A stretch of 19,719 bases of DNA from Blastocatellia bacterium (GTDB lineage: Bacteria > Acidobacteriota > Blastocatellia > Pyrinomonadales > Pyrinomonadaceae). The stretch's first letter is position 1; every line of letters begins with the position of its first letter. Positions 14,888 to 19,719 of this stretch are shown here, in pieces. The notes under the pieces are model-generated. The model saw nothing but the letters and a program-made list of their open reading frames with translations, was not told where the DNA came from and ran no database searches. The DNA lies in assembly GCA_003175865.1 (NCBI GenBank), contig PSRF01000108.1, forward strand, positions 1-19,719, read 5' to 3'. The translations under genes were made by a program, and so were the position numbers.

Positions 14888-16012
14888 ATGATTGTGGGCC
14901 ACCCGCTGACAAGCTTTTCTAGTTTCAAATCGAACGTGAGTCGCCGCACTTTAGCGACCATCATGTTCTTGACTGCTCCGTTCGTTCTTGCACAGACAGG
15001 TTCGCAAGTTCGCTGGAAAGAAATTCTGAAACAACCTGACACTTGGTACGCAAGTCCCGACGCGACACGCATTGCCGACAATGTTTTGGTCTACCAGCGT
15101 GAGTCAGGAGGCTGGCCCAAAAATATTGACATGGCCCAACCACTGGATGAGAAAGCGAAGGCTGACCTCGCGCAGCATCAGAAAGACATCGACTCCACGA
15201 TCGACAACGGCGCGACGTATATCCAGTTGTCATTTCTTGCCAGGACTTTTACTGCGCGAAAACTGGAACGTCATCGCGAGGCTTTTCTAAAAGGCTTTGA
15301 TTATCTGCTGAAGGCGCAATACAGCAACGGAGGCTGGCCTCAGTTTTATCCCGACTTACGTGGCTATTACAAACATATCACCTACAACGACGACGCGATG
15401 ATTGGAGTGATGACGCTTTTGCGCGACGTTGCTGAAAAGAGGTCAAACTTTTTATTTGTCGATGACGAGCGACGTCATAAAGCATCAGTTGCGGTCCAAA
15501 ACGGGATCGAATGCATTTTGAAGACGCAGGTTGTGGTTGGTGGCAAGCGAACCGTCTGGTGTGCTCAGCATGACGAGATCACACTCGCTCCGGCGAAGGC
15601 AAGGACGTATGAATTGCCTTCGCTGAGTGGGGGCGAAAGTGTCGGCATTATTCGATTTCTAATGTCTATTGAAAAGCCGACGCCAGCGGTTATTGATGCC
15701 ATCAAGAGTGCAGTTGAATGGTTTCAAGAGTCGCAGTTAACCGGAATCAAATGGGTCGCGACGCCAGACAACTCCAAGCTACACGGATTTGATCGGATTG
15801 TGATCCGAGATCCTTCCGCCGGACCGCTGTGGGCCCGATTCTACGAAATTGAAACTAACCGGCCTATCTTTGTTGGACGCGACGGAGTGGTGAAGTACAA
15901 CGTCGCTGAAATTGAAGATGAACGACGCAACGGCTATTCATGGTATGTCGACAGCGCAGTGTCACTGCTCAAGGATGATTACCCGAAGTGGTTGAAGAAG
16001 CAGCAACATTAG
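14888..16012 (+). CDS. pelA: Pectate lyase, PL10 (PelA type), exported
   Basis: The 374-residue protein matches polysaccharide lyase family 10, which cleaves de-esterified homogalacturonan by calcium-dependent beta-elimination, giving 4,5-unsaturated oligomers. Family segments are ESGGWPKNID (72-81), NGGWPQFYPD (147-156), ITYNDDAM (164-171), WCAQHDE (224-230) and DPSAGPLWARFYEI (308-321). The export signal reads SRRTLATIMFLTAPFVLAQ (about 18-36), so cleavage is likely near residue 36. The arginine pair also resembles a Tat signal. The start is uncertain: GTG at 14876 and ATG at 14963 are in frame, but ATG 14888 keeps a complete n-region. A promoter-like TTGACA lies about 200 bp upstream. The products suit the GH105, KdgF, KduI and KduD enzymes encoded nearby. 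Confidence 0.94.
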   Translation: MIVGHPLTSFSSFKSNVSRRTLATIMFLTAPFVLAQTGSQVRWKEILKQPDTWYASPDATRIADNVLVYQRESGGWPKNIDMAQPLDEKAKADLAQHQKDIDSTIDNGATYIQLSFLARTFTARKLERHREAFLKGFDYLLKAQYSNGGWPQFYPDLRGYYKHITYNDDAMIGVMTLLRDVAEKRSNFLFVDDERRHKASVAVQNGIECILKTQVVVGGKRTVWCAQHDEITLAPAKARTYELPSLSGGESVGIIRFLMSIEKPTPAVIDAIKSAVEWFQESQLTGIKWVATPDNSKLHGFDRIVIRDPSAGPLWARFYEIETNRPIFVGRDGVVKYNVAEIEDERRNGYSWYVDSAVSLLKDDYPKWLKKQQH

Positions 16013-16014
16013 AA

Positions 16015-16136
16015 AACGGAGAGTAGTAGCGAACGGATGTTACACGCAATTTCATCATCGACTATTCAATACTCCGCAAGCACTCTTGAGGGGAGACTTC
16101 CGTTCGCTACTGCACCCGGTTCTTTAGTTCTCCGTT
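16015..16136. repeat. Imperfect inverted repeat related to the element at 13748
   Basis: Outer arms AACGGAGA/TCTCCGTT (16015-16022/16129-16136) and inner arms GTAGCGAACGGA/TCCGTTCGCTAC (16026-16037/16099-16110) are exact inverted pairs around diverged sequence. Read on the other strand, the right half (AAAGAACCGGGTGCAGTAGC...) resembles the GAGAACCCGGAGCGGTAGC arm of the 13748-13854 element. It starts three bases after the pectate lyase stop. Confidence 0.68.
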
Positions 16137-16164
16137 ATCTTTTTCGACTCCTGGTAAAACTAAC

Positions 16165-17619
16165 ATGACTTCACGACGAGAATTCTTGCAAAAGCTATTG
16201 ATTGGCGGCGTCGGTTCGATCGCTGCTCAACGCGCGTTGCTCGCTAACGAGGTTTTGTTGGTATCGCTGTGGAGTAACCAGGCAGATGGTCCATGGGAAA
16301 TCATTATGCCTGGCATTATTGCGCGCATCACACCCCCAAAATTTCCCAATAGAAATTTTGTACTGACGAAGTTTGGCGCAACGGGTGACGGAAAGACGGA
16401 TTGCACTACCGCGTTTCGCGATGCGATCACCGCATGTAACAAGGCAGGCGGCGGCAAAGTGGTGGTTCCCGCCGGAGAATTTCTCACCGGCGCAATTCAT
16501 CTAAGGAGCAATGTGAATCTGGAAGTTGAAACCGGAGCGACGGTCAAGTTCAGCAGGAATGCTAAAGATTACTTGCCGGTAGTGTTCACGCGCTGGGAAG
16601 GGACAGAGCTGATGAACTACTCGCCGTTCATTTATGCGTTGGACCAAACCAACATCGCGATCACTGGCGCTGGCACGCTCGATGGGCAGAGTGGTCCGGA
16701 TCAGTGGTGGAACTGGATCGGCCGGGCCAATTACGGCTGGAAAGAAGGCATGCCGAGTCAACGCGATGATCGCAACGCGCTTATGCAGATGGGGGAGAAG
16801 GGTGTGCCTGTAAAAGACCGAGTCTTTGGTGAAGGTCATTACCTGCGACCTCAGTTCATCCAGCCGTATCGTTGTCAAAATGTGTTGATTGAAGATGTAA
16901 AGATTATTAACTCTCCAATGTGGGAGATTCATCCTGTTCTTTGCAGAAACGTGATTGTGCGCAACGTGAACATTCGAAGTCATGGTCCAAACAACGACGG
17001 CTGTGATCCGGAATCCTGCAGTGATGTGTTGATTGAGAACTGTGTGTTCGATACCGGCGATGATTGCATCGCGATCAAGTCGGGACGTAATGCCGATGGT
17101 CGTCGTTTGAACGTGCCCACGAAAAATTTGATCGTTCGTGGTTGTCAGATGAAAGATGGACACGGAGGCATTACGATCGGAAGCGAGATTTCGGGTGGAG
17201 TGTTCAACGTCTTCGGTGAGAATTGTCGGATGGATAGTCCGAATCTCGACCATGGTTTACGTGTGAAGAATAACGCAATGCGTGGAGGTCGTCTCGAGAA
17301 TTTGCATTTCAGAAATATCGAAATCGGTCAGGTGGCCCACGCGGTGATCACGATCGATTTCAACTACGAAGAAGGTGCGAAAGGTGGCTTTACTCCAGTG
17401 GTGCGGAACTTGACCGTCGACAAGTTGCACAGCATGAAGAGCAAATATGCACTTGACGTTCAAGGCTTGCCGAATGCACCAATTACCGATGTCCGTTTGA
17501 GTAATTGCACGTTTGAGAATGTTACCGACGGAAGCATATTGAAGAACGTGCGCAATGCGACGTTCGATAACGTCAAGGTTAATGGTAAGGAGGTTACGAA
17601 TTTAGCTGCAGCAGCTTAG
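16165..17619 (+). CDS. Polygalacturonase-type glycoside hydrolase, GH28, Tat-exported
   Basis: The 484-residue protein opens with a twin-arginine signal (SRREFLQK at 3-10, then a hydrophobic stretch). The parallel beta-helix domain of GH28 follows from about residue 62. Catalytic motifs are present: GPNNDGCDPESC with D278, DTGDDC with D299/D300, GHGG with H333, and RVK with R366/K368. The long insertion with YLPVVFTRWEG, MNYSPFIYA and GTLDGQSG is typical of bacterial exo-acting or oligogalacturonide-active GH28 enzymes, though rhamnogalacturonan and xylogalacturonan hydrolases share the fold. It hydrolyses alpha-1,4 galacturonosyl bonds, probably in the periplasm or outside the cell. The start is the first ATG that preserves the Tat motif; no strong Shine-Dalgarno is seen. 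Confidence 0.94.
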   Translation: MTSRREFLQKLLIGGVGSIAAQRALLANEVLLVSLWSNQADGPWEIIMPGIIARITPPKFPNRNFVLTKFGATGDGKTDCTTAFRDAITACNKAGGGKVVVPAGEFLTGAIHLRSNVNLEVETGATVKFSRNAKDYLPVVFTRWEGTELMNYSPFIYALDQTNIAITGAGTLDGQSGPDQWWNWIGRANYGWKEGMPSQRDDRNALMQMGEKGVPVKDRVFGEGHYLRPQFIQPYRCQNVLIEDVKIINSPMWEIHPVLCRNVIVRNVNIRSHGPNNDGCDPESCSDVLIENCVFDTGDDCIAIKSGRNADGRRLNVPTKNLIVRGCQMKDGHGGITIGSEISGGVFNVFGENCRMDSPNLDHGLRVKNNAMRGGRLENLHFRNIEIGQVAHAVITIDFNYEEGAKGGFTPVVRNLTVDKLHSMKSKYALDVQGLPNAPITDVRLSNCTFENVTDGSILKNVRNATFDNVKVNGKEVTNLAAAA

Positions 17620-17640
17620 TTCTTCTCGTGCATCTCTATG

Positions 17641-17704
17641 TCCTCTGTGTCTCTGTGGTAATCGTTGGTGCTCTTTGCCACACAGACACAGAGAACACAG
17701 AGGA
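17641..17704. repeat. Inverted repeat, 'CTCTGTGTCTCTGTGG' family
   Basis: TCCTCTGTGTCTCTGTGG (17641-17658) is an inverted counterpart of 17678-17704 (CCACACAGACACAGAG... AGAGGA), with an extra segment in the right arm. The spacer is 19 bases. It fills most of the 103-base gap between the GH28 and GH105 genes. An in-frame ATG at 17675 sits next to the right arm but is not the likely start of the next gene. Confidence 0.7.
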
Positions 17705-17722
17705 TCACAAACTCAAAAATAC

Positions 17723-19639
17723 ATGAGAATCAAAAGATCCATAATAACGATCGTTATCCTTTCATTTTCGACTTCCGCTTTCAGTCAAACCAAACCTCTG
17801 TCAGAACAGGTAGCAACGACTGCTATGACGGTGCTCTGGCATGACGCCGCCAAAAATCAAACCGGCGCACCGGCAAAGTGGGCTTACGAGTATGGTTTGG
17901 TTTTGAAAGGCTTGGAAAGCGTGTGGCTGAACACCGGTGACGGAAGATATTTTAGTTTCATTCAACACGGACTCGATCAGTTCGTTAACGCAGATGGAAC
18001 AATTCGCACCTATTCGCTCGACGACTATAACCTCGACAACATCCTCACTGGTCGCGCGCTTTTGCTTGTCTATAAAGTCACTGGTCAGGAGAAATATCGA
18101 AAGGCGGCAGACCTCTTACGCGAACAATTAAAGACACATCCTCGCACTTCTGAAGGCGGCTTCTGGCACAAGAAAATCTACCCCAGTCAGATGTGGCTTG
18201 ATGGCCTCTACATGGCCGAACCTTTTTATGCGGAATACGCGTCTACATTTCATGATGCAGCGGCCTTCGACGACATTGCTAAGCAGTTCGAGTTAATGGA
18301 ACGTCATTCAAGAGACGAAAAGACTGGCTTGCTTTATCACGGTTGGGATGAATCGAAGAAACAACGTTGGGCTGACCCTGCCACAGGGCATTCGCCAAAC
18401 TTCTGGGATCGCGCAATGGGTTGGTACGCAATGGCGCTTGTCGACACGCTTGACTACTTTCCAAAGCATCATCCGAAGCGAGCCGAGTTAATTTCGATTC
18501 TTAACCATCTCGCGGTTGCGGTAGCCAAATATCAGGATCCAAAAACAGGTCTTTGGTATCAGGTGGTCGATAAGGGAAGTGAAAAAGGTAATTATCTTGA
18601 GTCGTCTGGTTCATGCATGTTTGTTTATGCATTAGCCAAGGGGGCTCGCATGGGTTATTTGCCAATCGACTCGTTGACCGTTGCTCAGCGGGGTTACAAA
18701 GGAATCATTCAGACGTTTTTGAAGAATGACGAAAACGGATTAGTGAGTCTCGGGGGTACTGTCAGTGTCGCGGGACTTGGGGGCACTCCATATCGCGACG
18801 GCAGTTATGAGTACTACTTGAGTGAGAAAGTCGTTTCGAACGATCCGAAAGGCATAGGCGCGCTTTTGTTAGCGTCAAGCGAAATGGAGACCGATGCAAC
18901 GCAATCGCTCGGTCGTGGAAAGACTGTATTGCTTGATTCATATTTCAACAACGAGACAAAGAAGGATCCAACGGGCCAGGTCATTTCATGGCATTACAAA
19001 TGGGACGAACTACCTAACAGCGGTTTTTCTCTTTGGGGAAATGTATTCAGAAGGTTCGGCGCGAAAACCGACACACTGCGTGATGCCCCTACCTCAGCGA
19101 ATCTGAAGAATGCAAGCGTCTACATTATCGTCGATCCCGACACGCCGCAGGAAAGTGAACACCCGAACTACGTCGAAGCGAAAGACGTGAAGCCAATCGT
19201 CGACTGGGTGCGCGCCGGAGGTGTTCTCGTCCTGATGGGAAATGACTTTGGAAATGCTGAATTTGATCACTTCAACACGCTTGCAAAAGAGTTTGGAATC
19301 GAATTCAACAAGGACAGCAGAAACAAGGTGCCTGGTAACGACTACTCGATGGGCAGGCTTGTCGTTAAGCCGCCGCATCCAATCTTTGAGACTGCGCGAA
19401 ATCTATATTTGAAGGAAATTTCGACACTTAAACTTTCGGGTCCAGCGAAACCTGTGTTTGAAGATTCAGGTGATGTGATCATGGCAGTGTCGAAACTTGG
19501 GAAAGGTACGGTCTTCGCGGTCGGCGATCCGTGGCTTTACAATGAGTACACCGATGGACGAAAGCTTCCGCCCGAGTATGATAACTACAAAGCGGCGGTC
19601 GATTTAGCCCAGTGGCTGATCAAGCAATCGAAGAACTAA
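17723..19639 (+). CDS. GH105 unsaturated galacturonyl/rhamnogalacturonyl hydrolase with C-terminal extension
   Basis: The 638-residue protein has a signal peptide (1-21, FSTSAFSQ) and an (alpha/alpha)6 GH105 domain at about 27-390. The signature PSQMWLDGLYMAEPFYAEYA (154-173) contains D160, the expected general acid; NFWDRAMGWYAMALVD (226-241) and YLESSGSCMFVYALAKG are also typical. It removes the 4,5-unsaturated uronate from the non-reducing end of lyase products, feeding KdgF. Residues about 398-638 form a second alpha/beta domain (KTVLLDSYFNNE, ASVYIIVDPDTP, GGVLVLMGNDFGN, KGTVFAVGDPWLYNEY) resembling DUF4350/glutamine-amidotransferase-like folds. GH105 enzymes alone are about 370 residues, so this is a fusion. 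The ATG at 17723 gives a clean signal peptide; the upstream ATG at 17675 adds repeat-derived MPHRHREHRG. Confidence 0.94.
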   Translation: MRIKRSIITIVILSFSTSAFSQTKPLSEQVATTAMTVLWHDAAKNQTGAPAKWAYEYGLVLKGLESVWLNTGDGRYFSFIQHGLDQFVNADGTIRTYSLDDYNLDNILTGRALLLVYKVTGQEKYRKAADLLREQLKTHPRTSEGGFWHKKIYPSQMWLDGLYMAEPFYAEYASTFHDAAAFDDIAKQFELMERHSRDEKTGLLYHGWDESKKQRWADPATGHSPNFWDRAMGWYAMALVDTLDYFPKHHPKRAELISILNHLAVAVAKYQDPKTGLWYQVVDKGSEKGNYLESSGSCMFVYALAKGARMGYLPIDSLTVAQRGYKGIIQTFLKNDENGLVSLGGTVSVAGLGGTPYRDGSYEYYLSEKVVSNDPKGIGALLLASSEMETDATQSLGRGKTVLLDSYFNNETKKDPTGQVISWHYKWDELPNSGFSLWGNVFRRFGAKTDTLRDAPTSANLKNASVYIIVDPDTPQESEHPNYVEAKDVKPIVDWVRAGGVLVLMGNDFGNAEFDHFNTLAKEFGIEFNKDSRNKVPGNDYSMGRLVVKPPHPIFETARNLYLKEISTLKLSGPAKPVFEDSGDVIMAVSKLGKGTVFAVGDPWLYNEYTDGRKLPPEYDNYKAAVDLAQWLIKQSKN

Positions 19640-19719
19640 TTTGGAGTGCGCTGCCTTTGGCAGCGCTTTGTAAACGTCTGAGGAGCAATAATCACAATAT
19701 TAAAGCGGCGCCAGGCCGC
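19640..19719. repeat. Paired REP-like inverted repeat, right copy (cut by window end)
   Basis: The first arm (19640-19669) begins TTTGGAGTGCG like the left-hand element and folds into a perfect 8-bp stem, GCGCTGCC-TTT-GGCAGCGC (19648-19666). The second, inverted arm starts at 19702 (AAAGCGGCGCCAGGCCGC) and is truncated by the window edge. As in the left copy, the element begins immediately after a stop codon. The stem sequence differs from the left copy but pairing is kept. Confidence 0.78.

Noticed and set aside
16501..17253. Long minus-strand open frame (250 codons) opposite the GH28 gene
   Set aside because: It is fully antisense to a gene with intact GH28 catalytic motifs, its translation shows no recognisable family, and long shadow frames are common here.
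17675..17722. Alternative start of the GH105 gene
   Set aside because: It adds MPHRHREHRGSQTQKY, most of which is encoded by a repeat arm, and would bury the signal peptide.
1..19719. CRISPR arrays, tRNA or rRNA genes, transposase genes
   Set aside because: No regularly spaced direct repeats, cloverleaf-like sequences, rRNA cores or transposase motifs were found; all repeats seen are inverted and non-coding.

Overview
All genes in this 19.7 kb window lie on the + strand, at moderate GC. Protein style points to Acidobacteriota, perhaps a Blastocatellia-like lineage: a 1,151-residue carboxypeptidase-regulatory/Oar-type TonB-dependent receptor with the NGRNY plug signature, many exported carbohydrate enzymes, and gaps full of dispersed palindromic repeats. 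The taxonomic call is inference; no rRNA or tRNA gene is present.

The window reads as a pectin (homogalacturonan/rhamnogalacturonan) catabolic locus with a deoxysugar-acid module upstream. Region 1 (1-3368): the 3' end of a periplasmic sugar-binding protein, an RbsC-like ABC permease, an L-fuconate dehydratase of the enolase superfamily, and an exported cupin. Region 2 (3369-6823): an exported SGNH/GDSL esterase, a LacI-family regulator, a 433-bp gap with a promoter-like site and palindromes, and a ROK-family repressor. Region 3 (6939-14627): the TonB-dependent receptor, a 634-residue exported protein of unknown function, then a KduI/IolB-type isomerase, KdgF and KduD. Region 4 (14888-19639): a PL10 pectate lyase, a GH28 polygalacturonase with a Tat-type signal, and a GH105 unsaturated galacturonyl/rhamnogalacturonyl hydrolase with an extra C-terminal domain.

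The genes fit one route. Esterase, PL10 and GH28 would deacetylate and cut the polymer outside the cytoplasm. The receptor would import oligomers. GH105 would remove the unsaturated terminal uronate. KdgF would open it to 5-keto-4-deoxyuronate, the KduI-like isomerase would convert that to 2,5-diketo-3-deoxygluconate, and KduD would reduce it to 2-keto-3-deoxygluconate. KDG kinase and aldolase are not in the window. The ABC transporter and L-fuconate dehydratase suggest parallel use of fucose or a related sugar acid, possibly from pectin side chains.

The most unusual features are (a) the 634-residue conserved-looking exported protein, a candidate new polysaccharide lyase or hydrolase, and (b) at least four families of imperfect inverted repeats in most of the gaps, usually starting at or just after a stop codon. 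These include paired REP-like hairpins at both ends of the window whose stems show compensatory changes. Regulatory candidates include a LacI-type palindrome over the start of the 634-residue gene and a palindrome inside a putative promoter upstream of the ROK gene.
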